Source: Claveliimonas sp034178805 (lineage in GTDB: Bacteria > Bacillota > Clostridia > Lachnospirales > Lachnospiraceae). From it: a DNA stretch of 64,000 nt. Shown here one piece after another: positions 1-7,994 of the stretch; position 1 is the stretch's first letter, and every line of letters starts with the position of its first letter. The stretch lies in contig NZ_JBNPMZ010000016.1 in the NCBI RefSeq assembly GCF_050314255.1, positions 1 through 64,000 of the forward strand. The letters run 5' to 3'. The notes below the pieces were generated by a model. That model saw only the letters and a list, made by a program, of their open reading frames with translations. It was not told where the DNA came from and searched no databases. Both the position numbers and the translations under genes were made by a program.

Positions 1-140
<140 letters not shown>

Positions 141-490
141 TAATTTGCTTTGCATCTTTGATGCTTAGCAAATTAATCGTTCCTCGGCATCGCCGATGGA
201 ACTTCATTTTCGTTTAATCACAGTCAGGAAAACTACTAGCTTTCCTATCCCGTTATTACTGTTTTTAAAGTACCAGAACTGCTCTATAAGCTCGAAGCAG
301 AGCTTCTCGCTCATCTTGGCTTCGCCAATGCTCGTTTGCTCAATGTTAAAAAACAAGTTTTTACATCTCAGCTCCACTCGCGCAGTTCTTAGCTGTTCTC
401 TGAATTTTCTCTTAAAGAAATCTTCAGGGTCGTTGTCTATTGTTCAGTTATCAAGGTTCTTTGTGTTGTCGTTCAAGCGACAGCTTTAAT
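141..490 (-). promoter_or_regulatory. rRNA operon leader
   Basis: This is a roughly 350-nt transcribed leader between the P2 promoter and the 16S 5' end. It contains the stretch ACCTTGATAACTGAACAA (about 441-462, read on minus), which resembles sequence common in Firmicute rRNA leaders and spacers and is probably part of the antitermination and RNase III processing region. The inverted pair TTTGCTAAGCATC / GATGCAAAGCAAA lies just upstream of the 16S end (about 143-176) and would form the base of a processing hairpin. Short ORFs here on either strand have no ribosome binding site and are treated as noise. Confidence 0.7.
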
Positions 491-590
491 AGATTATCAT
501 ATCTTTCGTCGTTTGTCAACAACTTTTTTAATTTCTTTTTTGCTTGTCTCTTGTAACAACTCAATGTTCAAGTGACAGCTTTGATAGAAT
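471..590 (-). repeat. Duplicated start-site segment downstream of rrn P1 and P2
   Basis: The 25 bp at 566-590 and at 471-495 are near copies. Both contain GTTCAAG(T/C)GACAGCTTT(G/A)ATAGA and differ at about four positions. Each covers the -10 box and the predicted start region of one promoter, so the tandem promoters look like products of a local duplication that kept the initiation region under selection. Confidence 0.75.
491..519 (-). promoter_or_regulatory. rrn promoter P2 (sigma-A type)
   Basis: On the minus strand, TTGACA (514-519) is followed after 17 nt by TAATCT (491-496). The spacing is ideal and the region is A/T-rich. It is the promoter nearer to the 16S gene and sits in a duplicated segment shared with P1. 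Confidence 0.85.
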
Positions 591-615
591 ACCACAGTCT
601 TCTTTGAATTGTCAA
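586..615 (-). promoter_or_regulatory. rrn promoter P1 (sigma-A type)
   Basis: On the minus strand, TTGACA (610-615) is followed after 18 nt by TATTCT (586-591). An A/T-rich stretch upstream (about 616-660) could act as an UP element. Together with P2 this makes the tandem arrangement typical of bacterial rRNA operons. No clear terminator separates radA, which ends at 727, from this promoter. Confidence 0.8.
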
Positions 616-726
616 TATTATTTTTATTTTTTATTTAATTTATACAATTCAAACAATTGTTTTCCAGGTTTTTATTTTTTGACCGACCATTTTACCAACC
701 AGTACTTTAGATGCGAAGTGAAGTTT

Positions 727-2085
727 TTACAATAAGGATATAGCCTGATTAACCGTTCTGACTCCAACAATCTCTATTCCTTCCACTTTACCAAGATTTT
801 TCACTGATACTTCCGGCATAATACATGTTTTAAATCCCAGCTTTTTCGCCTCTGCCACTCTCTGATCCGGCATCGTTACTGCCCGAACCTCCCCACTAAG
901 TCCTACTTCTCCAAAAACAATGGTATCCTCTGCAACCGGTTTATTTTTATAACTGGATACAATTGCCATCACAATCCCCAGATCCGACGCAGGTTCATTC
1001 ATACGGATACCTCCCGCAATATTAACATAGGCATCGTAATTAGACAGGGGAAGTCCTATCCTTTTCTCCAAAACTGCCATAAGTAGATTTACGCGATTAT
1101 AATCGAGGCCAGCAGCTGTTCTCCTTGGCATGCCGAAATTACTCTGACAGACCAGAGCCTGAATCTCCATCAACATTGGTCTTGTACCCTCAATCGCACA
1201 CGCCACTACCGAGCCCGAAGCATTTTCCGGTCTTCCACTCAGCATATATTCAGATGGATTTTCAACCTCTACCAGTCCGCATTTTTGCATTTCAAAAACA
1301 CCAATTTCATTAGTAGAACCAAAACGATTTTTAACACCTCTCAGAATTCGATATGAAGCATGTCGGTCCCCCTCAAAATAAAGGACTGTATCCACCATAT
1401 GTTCCAACACTCTCGGTCCTGCGACCGTCCCCTCTTTTGTCACATGTCCTACTATAAATACAGCAATGTTCAAACCTTTTGCAAGTTTCATCAGGACATG
1501 GGTTGCTTCCCTGACCTGAGATACACTTCCCGGAGCAGATCCCACTTCTTCACTGTACATAGTCTGAACAGAATCAATAACCACCACTGCCGGATTAACT
1601 TTTTCAATTGTTGTGCTAATCGTTTCCAGATTTGTTTCACATAACAGAAGCAAATCTTCTGTAAAATTTCCCATACGATTTGCACGAAGCTTAATCTGCT
1701 TCAAGGATTCTTCTCCTGATATATATAAAACTTTCCGTTTTTCCGCCGACAGACACTGACACACCTGAAGAAGCAGTGTAGATTTTCCAATGCCGGGATC
1801 ACCGCCTACCAGCACAAGGGAACCCGGCACAATTCCTCCTCCCAGAACCCGGTCAAGTTCTTTTATTCCTGTTTTCAGGCGCTCGTCCTGATCTGTACAT
1901 ACATTGGAAAGCGTGACCACCTCAGCCCCACGCGCACCCCCTTTGACAGTGCTGCTGTGAGTCACTGCCGTCTTCTCCTCAACAAATGTATTCCATTCCT
2001 TGCACACCGGACATTGCCCAAGCCATTTACTTTCTTCATGTCCACAATTCTGACAGAAAAAAATGCTTTTCTTCCCTTTTGCCAT
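727..2085 (-). CDS. radA: DNA repair protein RadA
   Basis: RadA is a RecA-like ATPase that helps process recombination intermediates by extending strand exchange and branch migration. The 452-aa protein has an N-terminal C4 zinc finger (CQNC then CPVC), a Walker A motif GGDPGIGKST near residue 100, the RadA signature KNRFGSTNEIG, and a C-terminal Lon-protease-like domain. A longer frame opens at 2241, but the start at 2085 is preferred: it has GAGGAAG seven bases upstream and begins MAKGKKSIFFC as the family does. It lies downstream of the 137-aa gene and clpC in the same direction, behind a hairpin terminator, and just upstream of the rRNA promoters. Confidence 0.96.
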   Translation of the reverse strand: MAKGKKSIFFCQNCGHEESKWLGQCPVCKEWNTFVEEKTAVTHSSTVKGGARGAEVVTLSNVCTDQDERLKTGIKELDRVLGGGIVPGSLVLVGGDPGIGKSTLLLQVCQCLSAEKRKVLYISGEESLKQIKLRANRMGNFTEDLLLLCETNLETISTTIEKVNPAVVVIDSVQTMYSEEVGSAPGSVSQVREATHVLMKLAKGLNIAVFIVGHVTKEGTVAGPRVLEHMVDTVLYFEGDRHASYRILRGVKNRFGSTNEIGVFEMQKCGLVEVENPSEYMLSGRPENASGSVVACAIEGTRPMLMEIQALVCQSNFGMPRRTAAGLDYNRVNLLMAVLEKRIGLPLSNYDAYVNIAGGIRMNEPASDLGIVMAIVSSYKNKPVAEDTIVFGEVGLSGEVRAVTMPDQRVAEAKKLGFKTCIMPEVSVKNLGKVEGIEIVGVRTVNQAISLL

Positions 2086-2108
2086 TATCTCTTCCTCGTT
2101 CTTCCGTC

Positions 2109-2138
2109 TAAAAAAGGCTGCAATTTTGCAGCCTTTCC
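2109..2138 (-). terminator. Hairpin terminator between the 137-aa gene and radA
   Basis: Read on the minus strand, AAGGCTGCAA and TTGCAGCCTT form a 10-bp perfect stem around a two-base loop, followed by TTTT. It lies about 35 nt past the stop of the 137-aa gene and only 24 nt before the radA start, so it may also attenuate read-through into radA. Confidence 0.75.
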
Positions 2139-2170
2139 GCCAATGTATTACTGAAAAATATCCGATTATC

Positions 2171-2584
2171 TTATTTTCTGACAATCTTGATATCAACGCT
2201 CTTGCCAGACTCCAATTCAACGCTGACACTGAGTTTTCCACTCAAATTCGTCTTGATATCACCAATATTTACGTCATCCATATATACCACATATTCTGTA
2301 TCGGCCTCAAGCTCCAATGTAAACTGTGCGTCTTTCTCCCCTGACACTTTAAATGTAACAACATTTTCAGATGCCTTGAAACCTTCCACTGCTGTTCCCG
2401 GAACTGATTCATAAACAAACATTCCATTTTTCTCAAGCTTGGTGATCTCTGCAAATGTTTTTACTTTGTACAGATCTCCCTGATATTCAAATCCATCCAG
2501 CTTTGTCTTGGATGCCAGAGTGAAATCTCCAAAGCTAAGTGTTCCATCTGCTTCCGTTCTCAACAGTTCTTTTATTACTGCCAT
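2171..2584 (-). CDS. Conserved hypothetical protein, beta-rich, 137 aa
   Basis: The function is not recognised. The 137-aa protein has no signal peptide or membrane segment and is rich in alternating hydrophobic and charged stretches (FTLELEADTEYVVYMDDV, LSVSVELESGKSVDIKIV), suggesting a small beta-sandwich. I recall similar Lachnospiraceae proteins being labelled endosialidase, but nothing here supports an enzyme active site and I do not adopt that name. The start has a good GGAGG about seven bases upstream. It follows clpC closely (47 nt) and is closed by a terminator, so it is probably the last gene of the clpC transcript or a short unit of its own. Confidence 0.8.
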   Translation of the reverse strand: MAVIKELLRTEADGTLSFGDFTLASKTKLDGFEYQGDLYKVKTFAEITKLEKNGMFVYESVPGTAVEGFKASENVVTFKVSGEKDAQFTLELEADTEYVVYMDDVNIGDIKTNLSGKLSVSVELESGKSVDIKIVRK

Positions 2585-2631
2585 ATTATTTATCCTCCTG
2601 GTATTTCGTACTTATGTTGTCATTATAGCAT

Positions 2632-5082
2632 TTAAACTTCCTGATTTGTAGCTTTTGGAATAAATTTTATTTCTTTTTTAGATATGCCCACTTCCACTTC
2701 ACTGTTTCTGGTAACAGTGCCGTCAAGAATAGCCTCTGCCAGTTTATCTTCCAAAAGGTTCTGCACCGCACGCCGCAGCGGACGGGCTCCATACTTCTGA
2801 TCCATACCCGTCTCAACAATGTGTTTTTTTACAGAATCCCTTATCACGAGCCGGATTCCCAACTGTTCGCCCGCCCTCGCACAGACCTCTTTGCACATCA
2901 GACCAACAATTCGTTTCATATGTTCTTTATTCAGCGCATGGAATACAATAATCTCATCAATGCGGTTCAGAAATTCCGGTCGGAAAATCAGCTTGATTTC
3001 ATTCATTACGTTGGATTTCATCCGTTTGTAATCACCGGATTCATCCTCCTTCGTCACAAATCCAAGCCGCTTCGGATCAATAATTGCCTGCGCCCCCGCA
3101 TTTGATGTCATAATAATAACCGTATTTTTAAAATCCACTTTTCTTCCCTGTGAATCGGTAATATGCCCATCATCCAACACCTGCAGCAAAATATTAAAAA
3201 CATCCGGATGTGCTTTCTCAATTTCATCAAATAAAATTACGGAATAGGGATGTCTTCTCACCTGTTCACTCAGTTGTCCTCCATCCTCATGCCCCACATA
3301 TCCCGGCGGAGAGCCAATCATTTTTGACACACTGTGCTTTTCCATATATTCCGACATATCTACCCGAATAATGGAGTCCTCGCTTCCAAAAAGCGCCTCA
3401 GCAAGAGCTTTGGAAAGCTCCGTCTTTCCCACTCCGGTTGGTCCCAGAAAAAGGAATGACCCAATCGGTCGTCCCGGATCTTTCAAACCTACACGCCCGC
3501 GGCGAACCGCTTTTGCCACTGCCGATACTGCTTCTTCCTGCCCGATTACTCTCTTATGCAAAGTCTTCTCCAGATTTTTCAGGCGCACGCCTTCGGATTC
3601 CGTCAGTTTCTGCACAGGTATTTTCGTCCACTCTGATACAACATCTGCGATATCAGCTTCAATAACATTTATCTGTCTGTTTTCATTCTTTTTCTGAAAA
3701 CGCCTGCGAACCTGCTCCAGCTTATTCTCAACCTCCGCCTGCTCTTTATGAATCAGAGAAGCTTCTGCAAAATCTCCCTTTCTAATTGCCTCCTCTTTAT
3801 CTTCTGTCATTCTTGTAATGATATGCTCCAGCTCCCCAATATTCTCCGGAACCTTATAGCCGCGAAGACCAACCTTAGAGCACGCCTCATCCAACACATC
3901 AATTGCCTTATCCGGCAGGAAACGGTCATTGATATATCTTCCGGACAAGTTAACTGCTGCCTCTAACGCTTCGTCCGTAATCTTTACATGATGATGTTCT
4001 TCATAACGGCTCTTTAACCCTTTCAAAATATCAAAACACTGCTCTTTTCCCGGTTCTTCAATAGTAATCGGCTGAAATCTGCGCTCCAGTGCAGCATCTT
4101 TTTCAATATGCTTTCGATATTCTGAAATCGTAGTAGCACCGATCAGCTGAATCTCTCCTCGTGCCAGAGATGGTTTTAATATATTTGAGGCATCCATAGC
4201 CCCTTCCGCTCCTCCAGCACCTATGATTGTATGAACCTCATCCAAAAAAAGGATAACATTTCCGGAACTTTTCACTTCCTGGATAAGACGTTTCATACGC
4301 TCCTCAAACTCTCCTCTGTATTTGGAACCTGCGATCATTGCAGCCAGATCCATTGTAAGAATCCGCTTCCCTTTCATGCCTTCCGGCACGGTTCCTTCAG
4401 CGATTCGAGCCGCAAGTCCTTCTATCACCGCAGTTTTTCCCACTCCGGGTTCTCCGACAAGACACGGATTATTCTTCGTCCGTCTGCTCAGCACCTGCAT
4501 CAGCCGGGCAATCTCCTGTTCCCGGCCGATAACCGGATCAAGCCTTCCTTCAGCAGCCTGCGTTGTAATATCTGTTCCGTACTGTTCCAGAACAGCCGTT
4601 TTTTTGCGTCCGTCATCCTGCATGTCATCTGCATAATCGGCCGGATCCGCTCCAACAATATATAAAATTTCCTGCAGTACCTTCTGCAGATTCACGTTCA
4701 TAGTAAGAAGAATACGGGTAGCCACACAATCCACATCCCTAAGAAGCGCCAGCAGAAGATGTTCCGTTCCAATCTCATTCGAACGAAGCCTGATTGCTTC
4801 TTCCTTAGCCTCTTCCAGAATAAATTCAAATCTGGGACTGGTTTGTGGATGATGAGATGGTTCTGCATCGGCCACAGGTGATACCAGCTCATTCATAATT
4901 CTCAGGATATCATCCTCTTTCACTCCACCAGAGCCCAGAATCTGGCCTGCCACACCCGAATAAACCTTTTTTAGTCCCAGAAGAAGATGTTCCGTCCCTA
5001 CATAGGGATGGTCCAGATCCTTCGCCGCCGCTCTGGCAATCCTTAATACTTCTTTTGCCTGTTGTGTATAATTCATTTCCAA
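2632..5082 (-). CDS. clpC: ATP-dependent Clp protease ATP-binding subunit ClpC
   Basis: ClpC is the AAA+ unfoldase that feeds damaged or tagged proteins to ClpP. The 816-aa sequence has two N-terminal Clp_N repeats (about 1-150), a first AAA module (Walker A GEPGVGKT; DEVHTIIGAGG), a UVR-containing linker with DFAEASLIHKEQAEVE, a second AAA module (GPTGVGKT; DEIEKAH) and the C-terminal D2-small domain. The listed start is a TTG five bases from GGAGG; an ATG six bases further in (5076) is an equally plausible start. A GntR-type regulator lies 29 nt upstream instead of the usual ctsR-mcsA-mcsB genes, so it is probably co-transcribed with that regulator. Confidence 0.96.
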   Translation of the reverse strand: MEMNYTQQAKEVLRIARAAAKDLDHPYVGTEHLLLGLKKVYSGVAGQILGSGGVKEDDILRIMNELVSPVADAEPSHHPQTSPRFEFILEEAKEEAIRLRSNEIGTEHLLLALLRDVDCVATRILLTMNVNLQKVLQEILYIVGADPADYADDMQDDGRKKTAVLEQYGTDITTQAAEGRLDPVIGREQEIARLMQVLSRRTKNNPCLVGEPGVGKTAVIEGLAARIAEGTVPEGMKGKRILTMDLAAMIAGSKYRGEFEERMKRLIQEVKSSGNVILFLDEVHTIIGAGGAEGAMDASNILKPSLARGEIQLIGATTISEYRKHIEKDAALERRFQPITIEEPGKEQCFDILKGLKSRYEEHHHVKITDEALEAAVNLSGRYINDRFLPDKAIDVLDEACSKVGLRGYKVPENIGELEHIITRMTEDKEEAIRKGDFAEASLIHKEQAEVENKLEQVRRRFQKKNENRQINVIEADIADVVSEWTKIPVQKLTESEGVRLKNLEKTLHKRVIGQEEAVSAVAKAVRRGRVGLKDPGRPIGSFLFLGPTGVGKTELSKALAEALFGSEDSIIRVDMSEYMEKHSVSKMIGSPPGYVGHEDGGQLSEQVRRHPYSVILFDEIEKAHPDVFNILLQVLDDGHITDSQGRKVDFKNTVIIMTSNAGAQAIIDPKRLGFVTKEDESGDYKRMKSNVMNEIKLIFRPEFLNRIDEIIVFHALNKEHMKRIVGLMCKEVCARAGEQLGIRLVIRDSVKKHIVETGMDQKYGARPLRRAVQNLLEDKLAEAILDGTVTRNSEVEVGISKKEIKFIPKATNQEV

Positions 5083-5111
5083 GTTATCCTCCTATAGCGG
5101 TGGGAGCATTC

Positions 5112-5483
5112 TCACACCTGATATTCTTCATATATCTCATCCACAAGTTCATGGACCTCTTCTTTAGAAATATTCTTACAGCATCCCTTTGCCAGGACAA
5201 TACGGAGTTGTTCTTTCATCTCTGTAATCGCCTTTATCTTATCCACATCAAGCGCAATCACTGCACCTCTTCTTCTGTCAAGCTGGATAAAACCTTCCTG
5301 GCGAAGTACCGCATAAGCTTTATTTACTGTATGCATATTAATTCCCACCGTCTGTGCAAGCTGCCTCACGGACGGCAAAGCCTCTCCCTCCTGCAGGGCA
5401 GATGTTGCAATTCCCATAATAATCTGATTACGCAGCTGCATATATATGGCCTCGTCACTGTTAAAATCAATCTCTATCAGCAT
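5112..5483 (-). CDS. GntR family transcriptional regulator (YtrA-type)
   Basis: This is a 123-aa one-domain regulator: an N-terminal winged helix with the GntR signature (EGEALPSVRQLAQTVGINMH, then TVNKAYAVLRQEGF) and a short C-terminal tail in place of a large effector domain, as in the YtrA subfamily. The ATG at 5483 is chosen because AGGTGAG lies just upstream; the longer frame to 5519 has no such site. It heads the clpC transcript, so it is a candidate regulator of clpC and of itself. An inverted repeat overlaps the -10 box of the promoter in front of it. Confidence 0.88.
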   Translation of the reverse strand: MLIEIDFNSDEAIYMQLRNQIIMGIATSALQEGEALPSVRQLAQTVGINMHTVNKAYAVLRQEGFIQLDRRRGAVIALDVDKIKAITEMKEQLRIVLAKGCCKNISKEEVHELVDEIYEEYQV

Positions 5484-5508
5484 TTTCTCACCTTTTCTTA
5501 TGTTTCTT

Positions 5509-5548
5509 GTGTTATACATACATTAGCACACACTACGTCTTACGTCAA
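5509..5548 (-). promoter_or_regulatory. Promoter with overlapping inverted repeat upstream of gntR-clpC
   Basis: On the minus strand, TTGACG (5543-5548) is followed after 17 nt by TAATGT (5520-5525). The inverted repeat GTGTTA-N9-TAGCAC (5509-5529) covers the -10 region. Its position suggests an autoregulatory operator for the GntR protein. CtsR heptamers in direct repeat are not seen here. Confidence 0.6.
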
Positions 5549-5589
5549 TCCTTCATCCGCGCAAGACCGGAAGAGTTTCCTAATAATGC

Positions 5590-5617
5590 GAAAAAACGCA
5601 TCCCGAAGGATGCGCTT
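5590..5617 (-). terminator. Terminator of ald
   Basis: On the minus strand the stem CGCATCC-TTCG-GGATGCG is followed by six T residues, starting about 45 nt past the ald stop codon. It has the shape of a strong intrinsic terminator with a stable UUCG tetraloop. Confidence 0.9.
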
Positions 5618-5660
5618 TCCCGCAACAGAAAGAATCATATCAGAAATTAAGCAGCTTTGC

Positions 5661-6782
5661 TTATTTGCACACTTCTCTTACATCTACGTACTCATAGCAG
5701 TCAAAACTGTCAGCAACATTCTTGCATGTAAGTTTTCCGTCATATGTGTTGATTGCAGAGTAAATAACCTCGTTTTCTGCACATGCTTTTTCGAGACCTT
5801 TGTTAGCAATCTGTAATCCATAGCTCAATGTTGCATTAGTAAGAGCAATCGTAGATGTCCTCGGAACTGCTCCCGGCATATTTCCTACGCAGTAATGAAC
5901 AACTCCATCCTCAATGAAGATCGGATCATCATGGTATGTAACCTTTGTTGTTTCTCCACATCCGCCCTGGTCAACTGCAACATCTACAAATACTGCTCCC
6001 GGCTTCATCTCTTTAAGATATTTTTTCTTAAAGATCTTCGGAGCAGCCTTTCCCGGAATCAATACACAGCCAATTACCAGATCAGCTTCTTTCACAGCTT
6101 TTTCAATATTTGCATCGGTAGATACCAGAGTCTGGATACGCGCACCAAAGATGTCATCCAGATAAGCCAGTCTCGGAAGACTGATATCTATAATTGTTAC
6201 ATTAGCTCCCATACCTACAGCAATTTTGCATGCATTTGTACCTACATTACCTCCACCAAGGATGACAATATTAGCCTTTGGAGTTCCCGGAACACCTGCC
6301 AGAAGAACACCTTCTCCGCCAAATCTCTTCTCCAGATATTTTGCACCTTCCTGAATACTCAGACGTCCTGCAATCTGACTCATCGGAGCAAGAAGAGGAA
6401 GTCCGCCATTTTTAGGATCAAATAACGTCTCATAAGCAACGCCCTTTACCTTACCTTCAAGAAGTGCATCAGTCTGCGGTTTATCTGCTGCCAGATGAAG
6501 ATATGTATAAAGAATCAGTCCTTCGTGGAACAGTGGATACTCTTCCTCCAACGGCTCTTTTACCTTAACCATCATCTCAACAGTATCCCATACCTCTTTT
6601 GCAGTATCAATCATTTTAGCGCCTGCTGCTTCATACTCATCATCCGCAAATCCGGACCCGATTCCGGCACCTTTCTCAATATAAACTTCATGACCGGCAT
6701 TTACATAGCTTTTTACATTATCTGGTGTCATACCTACACGGAACTCGTTGTTTTTAATTTCTTTTACACATCCAACTTTCAC
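5661..6782 (-). CDS. ald: Alanine dehydrogenase
   Basis: The enzyme catalyses NAD-linked reversible deamination of L-alanine to pyruvate and ammonium in the cytoplasm. The protein (373 aa from the chosen start, matching the roughly 370-aa family) has the N-terminal KEIKNNEFRVGMTP block, the catalytic Lys and His in VKVKEP and YLHLA, and a Rossmann motif GGGNVG near residue 175. The start is chosen as the GTG at 6782: GGAGG lies eight bases upstream and the product begins MKVGCVKEIKNNE as in other Ald proteins. A longer frame opens at a GTG at 6821 without a good binding site. It is divergent from an RpiR regulator with paired palindromes between, so alanine or cell-wall precursor control is likely. 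Confidence 0.93.
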   Translation of the reverse strand: MKVGCVKEIKNNEFRVGMTPDNVKSYVNAGHEVYIEKGAGIGSGFADDEYEAAGAKMIDTAKEVWDTVEMMVKVKEPLEEEYPLFHEGLILYTYLHLAADKPQTDALLEGKVKGVAYETLFDPKNGGLPLLAPMSQIAGRLSIQEGAKYLEKRFGGEGVLLAGVPGTPKANIVILGGGNVGTNACKIAVGMGANVTIIDISLPRLAYLDDIFGARIQTLVSTDANIEKAVKEADLVIGCVLIPGKAAPKIFKKKYLKEMKPGAVFVDVAVDQGGCGETTKVTYHDDPIFIEDGVVHYCVGNMPGAVPRTSTIALTNATLSYGLQIANKGLEKACAENEVIYSAINTYDGKLTCKNVADSFDCYEYVDVREVCK

Positions 6783-6851
6783 TTTTTTACCCTCCTGATT
6801 TTCGTTTTTGTTGTTCGCCACTGAATCTTTATTTTTTGTTCCCGTTCATTA

Positions 6852-6867
6852 TGAATAATATTTTTCA
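6852..6867. promoter_or_regulatory. Candidate RpiR operator, copy 1
   Basis: TGAATAATATTTTTCA differs by one base from the perfect palindrome 30 bp away. It lies in the ald-rpiR divergent gap, about 70 nt from the ald start. The role is inferred from its symmetry and location. Confidence 0.55.
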
Positions 6868-6881
6868 TTTTATCCCCTATG

Positions 6882-6897
6882 TGAAAAATATTTTTCA
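6882..6897. promoter_or_regulatory. Candidate RpiR operator, copy 2
   Basis: TGAAAAATATTTTTCA is a perfect 16-bp palindrome whose centre is exactly 30 bp from copy 1, about three helical turns. Two dimers could therefore bind on the same DNA face, which suits a tetramer-forming SIS-domain regulator. Confidence 0.6.
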
Positions 6898-7076
6898 TTT
6901 ATCTCTAAATTTATACTATCACAGGGATTTATATTATTCAATAAAAGTTATTTTTTTCACAAAAGTTTTATTTCAAGCATTTTTTTGTTATTGTATTAAC
7001 AATTCTGTTGCATATTTTGTTATTTCGTGGTTAAATTCTATTAGATAGAACTATATATGCTATCGGAGGACACAAT

Positions 7077-7934
7077 ATGAAAGAATTAAGAGAAATAATT
7101 AATAATGCCAGTCTGACAAAAACACAGAGAATGATTGCAAAATATGTTCTGGATCATTCTTCTGATGCCTGTTTCATGACATCAACCGAAATAGCTCAGG
7201 AACTCGGCGTAAGTGAATCATCAGTCATACGCTTTAGCCGTTCCCTTGGATTCAGCGGCTTTATGGATTTTCAGAAAACACTTCGAAAGGATTATCAGGA
7301 TAAGGTATACAGCATCTCCAGCTCCATCACTGTACCATCACAGCGGATGGCTCATCGCTCAAAGATGGGTACCAGTTCCGATTATATAAACAGACATTTT
7401 AAAAATGCCCTTAACAATCTTGAAAACGTCTTCGCCAATAACAGTCTTGCCGCTTTTGAAGAAGCTGCCGATGTCATTATAAACAGCCGGTTCAAATACA
7501 TAACTGCTTCCCGTGGAAACGCTTCACTTGGAGATTATTTTTTTCTGTATTTGAAACACATGCTTCCAAATGTAGACACCACTGTCTCCTCTTCCATGAG
7601 CCCCATGGATCATTTATGCAATATTTCCAAAGATGACTGTCTGATTGTATTTTCTTTTCCCAGATATTCATCCCTGGATAAACTCAGTGCTTCCATGGCA
7701 AAAGATGCCGGAGCAAAAATTGTTGTCATCACCGACAAACCCAGCTCCCTGCTTGCCGGATATGCGACGGTACTCCTGACAGTTCCTGTAAACAGCGATA
7801 CCTTTTTCAATTCCCTGGTGGGCGCTCAGTTTGTTGCAGAAGCTCTTTTAGATACCATCAGTCATAAAGTAAAAGGAATAGAAAAGCGACTCAAAAAAAT
7901 CGATAAATATCTTGCCCAGCTTGGAAATTATTAA
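7077..7934 (+). CDS. RpiR/MurR family transcriptional regulator
   Basis: This is a 285-aa regulator with an N-terminal helix-turn-helix of the HTH_6 family (residues 1-75: TSTEIAQELGVSESSVIRFSRSLGF) and a C-terminal SIS sugar-phosphate-binding domain (about 125-265: ITASRGNASLGDY, then FSFPRYSSLDKLSASMAKDAGAKIVVITD). CGGAGG is placed eight bases before the ATG. It is divergent from ald; family members sense sugar phosphates or amino-sugar derivatives, so control of ald in response to a cell-wall or sugar-phosphate signal is an inference from position only. Confidence 0.9.
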   Translation: MKELREIINNASLTKTQRMIAKYVLDHSSDACFMTSTEIAQELGVSESSVIRFSRSLGFSGFMDFQKTLRKDYQDKVYSISSSITVPSQRMAHRSKMGTSSDYINRHFKNALNNLENVFANNSLAAFEEAADVIINSRFKYITASRGNASLGDYFFLYLKHMLPNVDTTVSSSMSPMDHLCNISKDDCLIVFSFPRYSSLDKLSASMAKDAGAKIVVITDKPSSLLAGYATVLLTVPVNSDTFFNSLVGAQFVAEALLDTISHKVKGIEKRLKKIDKYLAQLGNY

Positions 7935-7946
7935 AAATTCCGGAGT

Positions 7947-7981
7947 AAAAAAAGATTGCGCATTACGCGCAATCTTTTTTT
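7947..7981. terminator. Bidirectional terminator between rpiR and purD
   Basis: GATTGCGC and GCGCAATC form a perfect 8-bp stem around ATTAC (7954-7974), extended by a run of A on the left and T on the right. It can therefore stop transcription from both converging genes. Confidence 0.93.
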
Positions 7982-7994
7982 GTTTTATTCAGTT

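Noticed and set aside
196..735. Short ORFs in the rRNA leader
   Set aside because: They lie in the transcribed leader and promoter region of the rrn operon and have no binding sites; the sequence is explained by promoters and processing signals.
2086..2241. Upstream extension of radA by 52 codons
   Set aside because: It runs through the terminator and into the end of the 137-aa gene; the shorter start has the binding site and the family N-terminus.
5055..5816. A 253-codon plus-strand frame across the gntR-ald region
   Set aside because: It overlaps clpC, the GntR gene and the ald terminator in antisense and has no ribosome binding site.
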